From Alkalibacterium indicireducens (GTDB lineage: Bacteria; Bacillota; Bacilli; Lactobacillales; Carnobacteriaceae_A): a DNA stretch of 25,476 nt. Positions 9,156 to 15,794 of the stretch are shown here, piece after piece (within the stretch, counting starts at the first letter, position 1; every line of letters begins with the position of its first letter). The position numbers and the translations under genes are program-made. Below the pieces are notes generated by a model. The model saw only the letters and a program-made list of their open reading frames with translations. It was not told the DNA's origin and searched no databases. The stretch spans positions 1 through 25,476 of the forward strand of contig NZ_BAAADA010000163.1 of the NCBI RefSeq assembly GCF_039522005.1, written 5' to 3'.

Positions 9156-10490
9156 TTAGAGACTTTTCTTGATTTCTTCGATCTGGTCTCTCAATTCGCT
9201 GTCGTTTTCTTCATTAAGAGCTTTCTTAATCTTTTCATGAGCATGAATGACCGTAGTATGATCTTTGCCGCCGAATTCTTTTCCAATTTTAGGAAGTGAC
9301 GTGCTGGTCAGTTCTCGTGAGAGATACATAGCGATCTGTCTGGGTAAAACAATCTGTCTGACCCGTTTCTTCCCTTTCAAGTCAGCGAGAGAAATCTGAT
9401 AGTACTTGCAGACTTTCTGCTGAATGGAAGCAATCGAAACATTCTGCTTGGAATCATTCTTGACCATGCTTTTCAGTGCATCGGCAGCCAGACTGGTCGT
9501 GATGTCATTGCGCTGGATTGCTGAATAAGCCTGTACGCGGACAAGGGCACCTTCAAGTTCCCTGATATTCGAATCAATCTGTCCGGCAATATAGCTTAAA
9601 GTGTCGTTTGGTATTTCCAGACCTTCTGCGTTGGCTTTCTTACGTAAAATCGCGATACGGGTTTCCAGATCTGGTGGGGTAATGTCTACAGATAATCCCC
9701 ATGCGAAGCGTGATACCAGACGTTCCTGGAGTTTAGGAATTTCGTTTGGCAGCCGGTCACTTGTCAGTACGATCTGTTTCCGGTCGTCATACAAGGCATT
9801 GAATGTATGGAAGAACTCTTCTTGAGTCCCTTCCTTGTCAGCAAAGAATTGAATATCGTCTACTAATAATAAGTCCACATTACGGTACTGCTGACGGAAT
9901 TTTTCCTGAGTTCTGTTCTGGATCGAATTGATGAAATCATTCGCAAAATTTTCACTCGATACATATTTGATTTTTGCATTAGGGTTGATCTGAAGGTACT
10001 GGTGGCCGATCGCATGCATCAGGTGTGTTTTTCCTAATCCAACGCCTCCGTAAAAGAACAGCGGATTATAGATCGTACCAGGTTCTTCAGCAACGACTAA
10101 GGCAGCAGCATGGGCCATCTGATTGCCTTTTCCGATGACAAACGTATCAAAGGTATATTTACTGTTCAATGTACTTGAAACGGGTTGAGTTTCGAAAGCC
10201 TGAACAGTCTGTGTGTCTTCCTGTTCCTCATGGGCTGCCTGCTCCTCTGCTGTGACAAATAAAGGAGAGATTTCACGTCCCAGAAATTCATAAAGATATT
10301 CCACGACTCTAGTCGAGAGATTATTCTTCCAATACTCTTTATGTAATGTAGAAGGCACTTCGATTGTGACTGAATTATTCGTTATCCGGACGAGGTTGGC
10401 ACTGTGGATCCAAGTGTCGTAACTGACTTTTGACAAGGTTTCTTTAAATTTTTCCTGTAGATAACTCCAAGTTGACTGTAAATCGTCCAT
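9156..10490 (-). CDS. dnaA: Chromosomal replication initiator DnaA
   Basis: AAA+ initiator that binds DnaA boxes, oligomerises with ATP, melts oriC and helps load the helicase. It has 444 aa. Domain I (about 1-80) is followed by an acidic, Gln-rich linker (about 81-110). The AAA+ core has Walker A GGVGLGKTH (148-156) and Walker B LLLVDDIQF (207-215). The C-terminal domain IV carries the box-recognition signature GGKDHTTVIHAHEKI. The start ATG has AGGAGG seven nt upstream. DnaA boxes lie on both sides, including one over its promoter, consistent with autoregulation. Confidence 0.98.
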   Translation of the reverse strand: MDDLQSTWSYLQEKFKETLSKVSYDTWIHSANLVRITNNSVTIEVPSTLHKEYWKNNLSTRVVEYLYEFLGREISPLFVTAEEQAAHEEQEDTQTVQAFETQPVSSTLNSKYTFDTFVIGKGNQMAHAAALVVAEEPGTIYNPLFFYGGVGLGKTHLMHAIGHQYLQINPNAKIKYVSSENFANDFINSIQNRTQEKFRQQYRNVDLLLVDDIQFFADKEGTQEEFFHTFNALYDDRKQIVLTSDRLPNEIPKLQERLVSRFAWGLSVDITPPDLETRIAILRKKANAEGLEIPNDTLSYIAGQIDSNIRELEGALVRVQAYSAIQRNDITTSLAADALKSMVKNDSKQNVSIASIQQKVCKYYQISLADLKGKKRVRQIVLPRQIAMYLSRELTSTSLPKIGKEFGGKDHTTVIHAHEKIKKALNEENDSELRDQIEEIKKSL

Positions 10491-10523
10491 TTTTTTCCTC
10501 CTCGCCGATAAGATGCTTTTTAC

Positions 10524-10552
10524 ATTTTATCACGTATGATTTAAGTTTTCCA
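10524..10552 (-). promoter_or_regulatory. Probable dnaA promoter overlapped by a DnaA box
   Basis: On the minus strand TAAAAT (10524-10529) lies 17 bp from TGGAAA (10547-10552). The weak -35 overlaps the DnaA-box variant TTTTCCACA at 10546-10554, so bound DnaA could repress its own gene. This is inferred from spacing only. Confidence 0.5.
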
Positions 10553-10893
10553 CAGCAGGTTTTATTTGTTGATAATCTTTCCCCAGGATGTACAAAAAGA
10601 TATCCACAGACTTGATCCGACTGTGAATAACTGAAAATAAAGCTATACTTTTTACAGGAAATGTGGATAACTATTACATAATCAAGACTGATATACCAGC
10701 TTAAATAAGAGTTATACACAAGTTGTATCTGACTGTGTATGACTCTTATAAACACACTGTGGAACTGTGGAAAACCTGTTGAAAGTGATGTGGGTTACTA
10801 TTGTGTGGATGAACGGTATCAAGAGGCTGTGGACAAATAATCTGTATAATTAGCTGGCAAAAATCTGAATGTGTGACATAAATGTGTGGAAAA
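10546..10893. promoter_or_regulatory. oriC: oriC upstream DnaA-box array (dnaA-rpmH interval)
   Basis: Ten box-like 9-mers: TTTTCCACA 10546, TGTTGATAA 10567, ATATCCACA 10600, TGTGAATAA 10622, perfect TGTGGATAA 10662, TTATACACA 10712, TGTGGAAAA 10766, TGTGGATGA 10804, TGTGGACAA 10828 and TGTGGAAAA 10885. All but the perfect one carry one mismatch. Most from 10622 on point the same way. The 569-bp dnaA-rpmH gap (10491-11059) holds these boxes plus the dnaA and rpmH promoters and no gene. It corresponds to the upstream half of a bipartite Bacillota origin. Confidence 0.85.
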
Positions 10894-10939
10894 AAATGAT
10901 TATTATATCTTATATAAAGCAGCAATTGCTCAGAAATAC

Positions 10940-10968
10940 TTGACAAATGGTCAGATGTTTTCTAAAAT
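10940..10968 (+). promoter_or_regulatory. rpmH promoter
   Basis: A perfect TTGACA (10940-10945), a 17-bp spacer and TAAAAT (10963-10968) lie about 90 bp before rpmH. A strong housekeeping promoter is expected for a ribosomal protein gene. Confidence 0.75.
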
Positions 10969-11059
10969 AACATAGTCTGTCTAGATATTAATGCAGTCAC
11001 TAACTTTATGCTTATTGATAAGTCAGAGGACAAAGGAAAGATTCAGGAGGTGTTTCTCA

Positions 11060-11200
11060 ATGGCACAAGGACTAACATATCAACCCAAAAAACGTAAGCG
11101 TCAAAAAGTACATGGATTCCGTAAACGTATGAGTACAAAAAACGGACGTAGAGTATTAAAAAACAGACGTCGTAAGGGAAGAAAAAGAATTTCAGCTTAA
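11060..11200 (+). CDS. rpmH: Ribosomal protein bL34
   Basis: Component of the large ribosomal subunit. It has 46 aa and is highly basic, with the family core TYQPKKRKRQKVHGFRKRMS and C-terminal RRRKGRKRISA. The start ATG at 11060 has AGGAGG 9 nt upstream. A longer frame from 10991 would add residues with no family match. The N-terminus MAQGLTYQP is two residues longer than the usual 44-residue form beginning MKRT. It is the first gene rightward of oriC. Confidence 0.95.
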   Translation: MAQGLTYQPKKRKRQKVHGFRKRMSTKNGRRVLKNRRRKGRKRISA

Positions 11201-11207
11201 TGACGAC

Positions 11208-11261
11208 AGGCGACGGGAGCTTCTTACTGATAGCTATAGTGAGAGCACGTTGCCTTTTTTT
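11208..11261 (+). terminator. Terminator after rpmH
   Basis: AGGCGACG (11208-11215) pairs with CGTTGCCT (11248-11255), with a further partly paired inner stem, and is followed by seven T. It may reduce read-through into rnpA, letting rpmH be expressed in excess. Confidence 0.65.
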
Positions 11262-11298
11262 ATTTAATGTCGAATTGTTTCAAATCGAATGATGTCTA

Positions 11299-11406
11299 GC
11301 TTAACGTGCCAGCCTCTCGAGAAAAAGATAAATTTACCCATTGCGCAGGATGCTCATTCAGGGCAAATTTCCTATTTTCTTGTCGAGGCTTAACGGCACG
11401 TGAAGC
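11299..11406. repeat. Long imperfect palindrome between rpmH and rnpA
   Basis: The left arm 11299-11339 (from GCTTAACGTGCC through AGCCTC and AGAAAA to AAATTTACCC) is nearly complementary to the right arm 11361-11406 (GGGCAAATTT to GGCACGTGAAGC). The 21-base apex 11340-11360 contains GCGCAGGATGCTCATTCA. Matching blocks of 6 to 10 bp are separated by small bulges. It has no T-run like a terminator and no coding potential. It could be a small palindromic mobile repeat or a structured RNA/processing site upstream of rnpA. Confidence 0.6.
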
Positions 11407-11449
11407 TTTTCTATTTAATCAATGCTTAGCTTAGAAAGATGGGACAGGA

Positions 11450-11794
11450 ATGAAGAAAGCTTATCGAGTAAAAAAGGAAGCAGATTTTCAAAAGGTCTTT
11501 CATCAGGGTGAATCCATGGCTAACAGGCAGTTTGTTGTTTACTCTTTAAACAAAGAAAACCAGTCTCATTTTCGTGTCGGGCTTTCCGTAGGGAAGAAAC
11601 TTGGAAATGCGGTCAAAAGAAATGAGATCAAAAGAAAAATCAGGCACGTGCTTATTGAAATGGATCATGAAGACCTGATCAGACCTGATGTCGACTTTGT
11701 TGTGATCGCAAGACAGCCGACAAAGCAGATGTCTTTTAATGAGATGAAAAAAAGTCTGCTGCATGTTATGAAGAAAGCTGGTTTATTTGTTTAG
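11450..11794 (+). CDS. rnpA: Ribonuclease P protein component
   Basis: Protein subunit of RNase P that helps the catalytic RNA bind and cleave 5' leaders of pre-tRNA. It has 114 aa and is basic, with the family signature KKLGNAVKRNEIKRKIR at residues 49-65 and the N-terminal KKEADFQKVFHQG. The ATG at 11450 is preceded by GGGACAGGA, a rather weak ribosome site. It lies in the conserved order rpmH-rnpA-yidC-jag. Confidence 0.95.
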   Translation: MKKAYRVKKEADFQKVFHQGESMANRQFVVYSLNKENQSHFRVGLSVGKKLGNAVKRNEIKRKIRHVLIEMDHEDLIRPDVDFVVIARQPTKQMSFNEMKKSLLHVMKKAGLFV

Positions 11795-11884
11795 TACTAT
11801 GCAGTGAACCGGATATGCTTCGACTTTCAAAATAGATGTAATTAGAAGATTTTAGTTATTAGTAGAAGAAGAGAGGGAACATGA

Positions 11885-12730
11885 TTGAATTTTTTAAGAA
11901 AACGTAAGCGATTGCTCCTTGCAGTCAGTATGCTTGCTTTAGTTGTATTTTTATCTGCCTGTGGAACGGATCCAGTTTCTGCAGAGAGTACGGGGATCTG
12001 GGAAGGTGTCATTATATATAACTTCGCCCGTGCGATTATCTGGGTATCGAATCTCTTCGGTGAAAACTATGGAATAGGAATCATTATTGTTACAGTCATC
12101 ATTCGTGCAATGCTGATCCCGTTCACGCATTTTCAGCAGAAAAATATGCAGCAGATGAATGACATTAGTCCTCAGATGGAAGAGTTGAAGTCAAAGTATT
12201 CAGCTCGAGATGCTGAGACACAGGAAAAGCTTAAAGAAGAACAGCAGCGCCTTTATAGTGAAGCAGGAGTAAACCCGTATATGGGCTGCCTGCCGATGCT
12301 GATACAGATGCCAGTATTCATTGCCCTTTATCAGGCAGTTAACCGTACACCTATCCTGGCTACAGGCGACTTCTTGTGGGTCAACTTAGGTCAACCCGAT
12401 CCGTATTTCATCTTACCTATACTGGCAGGGGTATTTACTCTTGGACATTCTGTACTGATGAGTATGGGACGTGCAACTGAAGGAAATAAAGTGATGACTT
12501 ACGTTATGCCATTATTCATCGTCTTCATTACCTTCCGTCTTTCAAGTGCTCTAGCATTATACTTTACTGTATCTAATGGATTTTCAGTAGTACAGACACT
12601 TCTCTTCCAGAATCCGTTCAAGATCAGAAAAGAGCGGGCTGACAAAGAGGCTCAGGAAAGAGAAGCGGAACGTCAGAGAAAACGGGCAATCAAGAGGGCT
12701 CAGAAGTACGGACGTAATGTGAAAAAATAA
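11885..12730 (+). CDS. yidC: Membrane protein insertase YidC/Oxa1 (lipoprotein type)
   Basis: Inserts and folds membrane proteins, alone or with Sec. It has 281 aa. A signal peptide ends in the lipobox LSAC (Cys26), typical of Gram-positive YidC. TM1 contains the conserved groove arginine (about Arg74 in VTVIIRAMLIPF). A cytoplasmic coiled-coil hairpin (about 80-120) leads to GVNPYMGCLPMLIQMPVFIALYQ, then further helices and a basic tail. I use the TTG at 11885, with GAGGG 7 nt upstream. The nearby ATG at 11881 is out of frame and stops after eight codons. Confidence 0.94.
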   Translation: MNFLRKRKRLLLAVSMLALVVFLSACGTDPVSAESTGIWEGVIIYNFARAIIWVSNLFGENYGIGIIIVTVIIRAMLIPFTHFQQKNMQQMNDISPQMEELKSKYSARDAETQEKLKEEQQRLYSEAGVNPYMGCLPMLIQMPVFIALYQAVNRTPILATGDFLWVNLGQPDPYFILPILAGVFTLGHSVLMSMGRATEGNKVMTYVMPLFIVFITFRLSSALALYFTVSNGFSVVQTLLFQNPFKIRKERADKEAQEREAERQRKRAIKRAQKYGRNVKK

Positions 12731-12737
12731 AAATCTT

Positions 12738-12766
12738 CTGACTTATTGTTTCGAATTTGTTAAAAT
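12738..12766 (+). promoter_or_regulatory. Possible internal promoter for jag
   Basis: CTGACT (12738-12743), a 17-bp spacer and TAAAAT (12761-12766) lie in the 74-bp yidC-jag gap. One -35 mismatch at each end makes this tentative. Confidence 0.4.
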
Positions 12767-12804
12767 AAAGGAGAAACAGAGATTGTGAATGGAGGATAGC
12801 GTTT

Positions 12805-13716
12805 ATGAAGGATAAATACACAGCACAGGCGCCAACCACTGAAGAAGCGATTGACAAAGGACTTAAAGCATTAGGCATCAAGCGAGATAATGCGGATATT
12901 ACTATTTCACAGGAATCAAAAAAAGGCTTCTTGGGTATTGGACAGAAAGATGCAGTGGTCGTTGTCAAAAGAAAAAATGCAAAGAATCCGGTGGAAGATC
13001 TCGTCTCTAAAGAAATCCTGCTTGGAGAAAAAGAGCCATCTACGATCGAGCCAGAAATCAAAGAAGCAGCTGAACCAGATGATAAGGTCAGTTCACTAGA
13101 GGAGTCGACTGATCCGGTCGAAGAAGGTGTTGAAGAAACCGGTAAGACTCGTCCTGTACGTGCAGATGATGAAGAAAAAGTAGAAGGCACAACGAAAAAA
13201 CCTGAGCCGGAAGAAAAGAAAATCATCGAACTGAATGAAAAAGACGAGGCAGCTATTCAAAATGTGGCTGACTATATCAAACGTATCGCAGATAAGATGG
13301 GTGTTGATGATGTGTCTGTTACCATCAACAGAACAGATCGTCGCGTTCAGTACATCATTGACACAGAAGATGCCGGTCTGATCATCGGGCGACACGGAAA
13401 AGTGCTCAACAGCTTACAGACACTTGCGCAAGTTCAGCTTCATCTGGAAGCAGACAATAAACTGTTTGCTAAAGTCGATGCTGAGAACTATCGTGACCGT
13501 CGTCAGAAAACTGTCGAACAGCTGGCTTACCGTACAGCTGAAAAAGTCAAGAAGACAAAACGTCCAGTCATTCTGGAGCCTATGCCGGCACATGAGAGAA
13601 AACAGATTCACCGTTACCTCAACCAGCATAAAGGTGTACAGACGCATTCTGAAGGGAAAGAGCCGCACCGTTACTTAGTGGTCGAACCTTCAAAGGACAA
13701 TCAGTTTAAAATTTAA
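12805..13716 (+). CDS. jag: RNA-binding protein Jag/KhpB
   Basis: Cytoplasmic RNA-binding protein that partners KhpA and affects cell elongation and division in Lactobacillales. It has 303 aa. The N-terminal Jag domain (about 5-55) has the GFLGIG motif. A long acidic, low-complexity linker follows (about 65-140), then a KH domain with GxxG as GRHG (195-198) and a C-terminal R3H domain (about 240-303, PMPAHERKQIHRYL). GGAGG lies 9 nt before the ATG. The acidic linker makes it longer than many homologues. Confidence 0.95.
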   Translation: MKDKYTAQAPTTEEAIDKGLKALGIKRDNADITISQESKKGFLGIGQKDAVVVVKRKNAKNPVEDLVSKEILLGEKEPSTIEPEIKEAAEPDDKVSSLEESTDPVEEGVEETGKTRPVRADDEEKVEGTTKKPEPEEKKIIELNEKDEAAIQNVADYIKRIADKMGVDDVSVTINRTDRRVQYIIDTEDAGLIIGRHGKVLNSLQTLAQVQLHLEADNKLFAKVDAENYRDRRQKTVEQLAYRTAEKVKKTKRPVILEPMPAHERKQIHRYLNQHKGVQTHSEGKEPHRYLVVEPSKDNQFKI

Positions 13717-13727
13717 TAGACAAAACA

Positions 13728-13762
13728 AACGAGCCTGCGGTCCCAAACGCAGGCTCGTTCTT
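13728..13762 (+). terminator. Terminator after jag
   Basis: A perfect 12-bp stem AACGAGCCTGCG/CGCAGGCTCGTT (13728-13739 with 13748-13759) has an 8-base loop. The T tract is short and broken (TTCTTC), but the stem is very stable. It closes the rpmH-rnpA-yidC-jag cluster. Confidence 0.7.
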
Positions 13763-14237
13763 CACTATGTCGTAAGTTAGGGCATTAGAGCAAGGAAAAG
13801 AGTCTCTGACTTCAGCCAAGGTAAAATAGAATACGGGAATCTGTTAATGAGTCTGGTGGGTGTGGGGATTAAATAATTGAGATAATTAAATCCTTGCTGG
13901 AGGTTCAAGTTTAGAAAGAGGGTAAAGAAAAGTAGTGGGAAATCAGACATGAAATAAGAGATACATATGAAGTAAACCATGGGTTAAGAAAAGACTGTAT
14001 TGGTTAGATTGAAATTGATGGGTGAAAAGAATAAAATGGTGAAGGCAAGTTTAGTCGGGTCAGAAATGGTTGTGAGACCAGCACGTGAGAGTGCTTATAA
14101 ACGGTGAGAGTTGAGTGATAAGCATGAGGTTGGGTTGAAATCTTACTGTAAGTATAGGGGATTGTTGCCAGAATTGCAACTGGCAAACTTACGCTCTCAA
14201 TAAAAAGACAGAATTAATAAACAGGAGGACAATAAGA
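13763..14237. other. C-poor, gene-free interval between jag and folC
   Basis: About 475 bp with no credible gene. By hand count, 13801-14160 has roughly 107 G and 31 C on the plus strand. The two minus-strand frames here (60-67 aa) are low-complexity artefacts of that skew. Near folC there is a perfect hairpin TTGCCAG/CTGGCAA (14165-14171 with 14180-14186) and a possible promoter TTGGGT-17-TATAGG (14130-14158). I recognise no known RNA family or riboswitch. Confidence 0.5.
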
Positions 14238-15515
14238 ATGAATATGACTGAAGTGATCGAGCTGGTCAATACGAATAGGGGAACAGGTCAGAAAGAAAAT
14301 CTTAATAGAATGCGTCTGTTGATGAGTAAATTGGGCGATCCGCAAGACAGCCTGCGAGTCGTTCATATCGCCGGCACAAACGGAAAAGGATCGGTCAGTG
14401 CCTTTTTGTCATCGATACTCAATCAAGCGGGGATCAAGGCAGGCGTCTATACCTCTCCTCATCTGGAATCTATCAATGAACGTATAAAAGTCTCAGGTCA
14501 GATGATCACTGACAACGTATTTATTGAAGCCACCGAAACAGTAGCTCCTTTTGTTGAACAAGTGGAGGAAGAAACGGGAGAACGTCTTTATTCGTTTGAA
14601 ATTCTGACGGCGGTAGCTCTGCTGCATTTTTCAGTCTGTGGGTGTGAGCTGGTCATTCTGGAAACCGGAATCGGAGGAAGACTGGATGCAACGAATGTGG
14701 TCAGCTCATCAGAAGCTTCTATTATCACATCGATCGGGTATGATCATATGAAAGTTCTTGGAGACACGATCGAACAGATTGCAGCAGAAAAAGCCGGAAT
14801 CATTAAAGCGAACGGTTTGGTCATCTTCCCGGAAATGTCTGAAGAAGTGGATGCAGTCATCAGCAGGAAAGCAGATAATGTGCAGGCTGATATGATCAGA
14901 GTCACTCCAAATCATATATCCTCTGTCAATATGACCGACACCTACAGCTCGTTCTCGTATAAAGAGATGGATGGGCTTGTAATCCATTTATTAGGGAGAC
15001 ATCAGATTACAAATGCAGTATTGACTGTCGAAGCCGCTCAGATACTTGAACAGAGAGGATTTGCTATTACCTCTGAGGATATTAGAAGAGGGCTGGAGCT
15101 GGCTGCCTGGCCCGGACGCATGGAAAAAATCAGCGAACACCCGACTATCCTGATCGACGGTGCTCATAATCCAGAGGGAGTAGCTGCATTAAGAGAAAAC
15201 ATCGGTTACCTTTTTCCGGATGAACCACTGACTTTTGTGGTAGGTATGATGAAGGACAAGGCTTACAAGAAAATGATCGAACAGATGCTGCCCTATGCAG
15301 AAAATGTCCTGACCGTTTCTCCGGATCCTTATAGAGGATTTGATGCAGAAACTACAGCTGAATGGCTGAAAGATAAGGGACAGGATGCTCAAGCTTTTAA
15401 ATCTGTAGACGAGCTGATTGTTGAGTTGAAAAGTCAGTCCTACCTCAACCGCAAAGTGATTGTATTCGGCTCTCTTTATCTGATAGGAGATATGAGACGG
15501 TTGTGGCAGAACTGA
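14238..15515 (+). CDS. folC: Bifunctional folylpolyglutamate synthase/dihydrofolate synthase
   Basis: Mur-ligase-family enzyme that adds glutamate to dihydropteroate and/or extends polyglutamate tails on folates, using ATP. It has 425 aa. The P-loop is GTNGKGS (46-52), followed by YTSPHL, LETGIGGRLDATN, the GYDH segment, and the C-terminal WPGRMEKI and LIDGAHNPEG motifs. AGGAGG lies 9 nt before the ATG. It appears monocistronic, between the jag terminator and its own terminator. Whether it carries both activities cannot be read from sequence alone. Confidence 0.93.
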   Translation: MNMTEVIELVNTNRGTGQKENLNRMRLLMSKLGDPQDSLRVVHIAGTNGKGSVSAFLSSILNQAGIKAGVYTSPHLESINERIKVSGQMITDNVFIEATETVAPFVEQVEEETGERLYSFEILTAVALLHFSVCGCELVILETGIGGRLDATNVVSSSEASIITSIGYDHMKVLGDTIEQIAAEKAGIIKANGLVIFPEMSEEVDAVISRKADNVQADMIRVTPNHISSVNMTDTYSSFSYKEMDGLVIHLLGRHQITNAVLTVEAAQILEQRGFAITSEDIRRGLELAAWPGRMEKISEHPTILIDGAHNPEGVAALRENIGYLFPDEPLTFVVGMMKDKAYKKMIEQMLPYAENVLTVSPDPYRGFDAETTAEWLKDKGQDAQAFKSVDELIVELKSQSYLNRKVIVFGSLYLIGDMRRLWQN

Positions 15516-15544
15516 AAGTGAAAATTGAATGTATGAACGTAGAG

Positions 15545-15576
15545 AAACAGGCCAAATGACAGGTCTGTTTTTTTCT
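15545..15576 (+). terminator. Terminator after folC
   Basis: An 8-bp stem AACAGGCC/GGTCTGTT (one G-U pair) with an 8-base loop is followed by a run of T. Confidence 0.75.
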
Positions 15577-15706
15577 TTAGCTTATGAAAATGGGTAAGGG
15601 CTTTTATTATTAGAGGCGAATGGTTCAGTGGTAAAATATCTATAAGGATTGAATGAGCTTGAAATTAGAGAAAGGAGAGGGATATGAAAAAATAAAAAAA
15701 GTAAAA

Positions 15707-15719
15707 TGAAACGCTTGCA
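15707..15719 (+). promoter_or_regulatory. Imperfect cre-like site over the treB -35
   Basis: TGAAACGCTTGCA resembles the CcpA site TGAAANCGNTTNCA with one base missing between the half sites. It overlaps the -35 region, where CcpA binding would repress. The missing base makes function uncertain. Confidence 0.4.
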
Positions 15720-15743
15720 TTTTTTGATTCAGTAAAGTATAGT
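15715..15743 (+). promoter_or_regulatory. treB promoter
   Basis: TTGCAT (15715-15720), a 17-bp spacer and TATAGT (15738-15743). The predicted transcript start near 15750 lies just before the TreR palindrome. Confidence 0.65.
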
Positions 15744-15755
15744 AAAAATGCAAAC

Positions 15756-15773
15756 AACTTGTATATACAAGTT
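15756..15773. promoter_or_regulatory. TreR operator
   Basis: A perfect 18-bp palindrome AACTTGTATATACAAGTT with the TTGTATATACAA core of TreR operators in Bacillota. It sits immediately after the predicted treB transcription start, so bound TreR would block initiation or elongation. Trehalose-6-phosphate is the known inducer of the family. Confidence 0.85.
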
Positions 15774-15794
15774 AAGATAAAGGAGGAAATAAAA

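Noticed and set aside
10444..10946. Minus-strand frames across the dnaA-rpmH gap
   Set aside because: They overlap the DnaA-box array and promoters, and their composition reflects AT-rich origin DNA.
10991..11059. Upstream extension of rpmH to ATG 10991
   Set aside because: The added 23 residues match no bL34 and the AGGAGG at 11045 points to the start at 11060.
11390..11410. parS-like site near CACGTG
   Set aside because: Flanks do not match TGTTTCACGTGAAACA; the CACGTG belongs to the long palindrome arm.
13777..14186. Two minus-strand frames of 60-67 aa between jag and folC
   Set aside because: They are products of the C-poor composition, have no ribosome site and no recognisable domain.
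15613..15640. tRNA-like D-arm string (GGTTCAGTGGTAAAAT)
   Set aside because: No acceptor stem, anticodon arm or T-loop (GGTTCGAATCC-type) follows, so it is not a tRNA gene; chance or a remnant.
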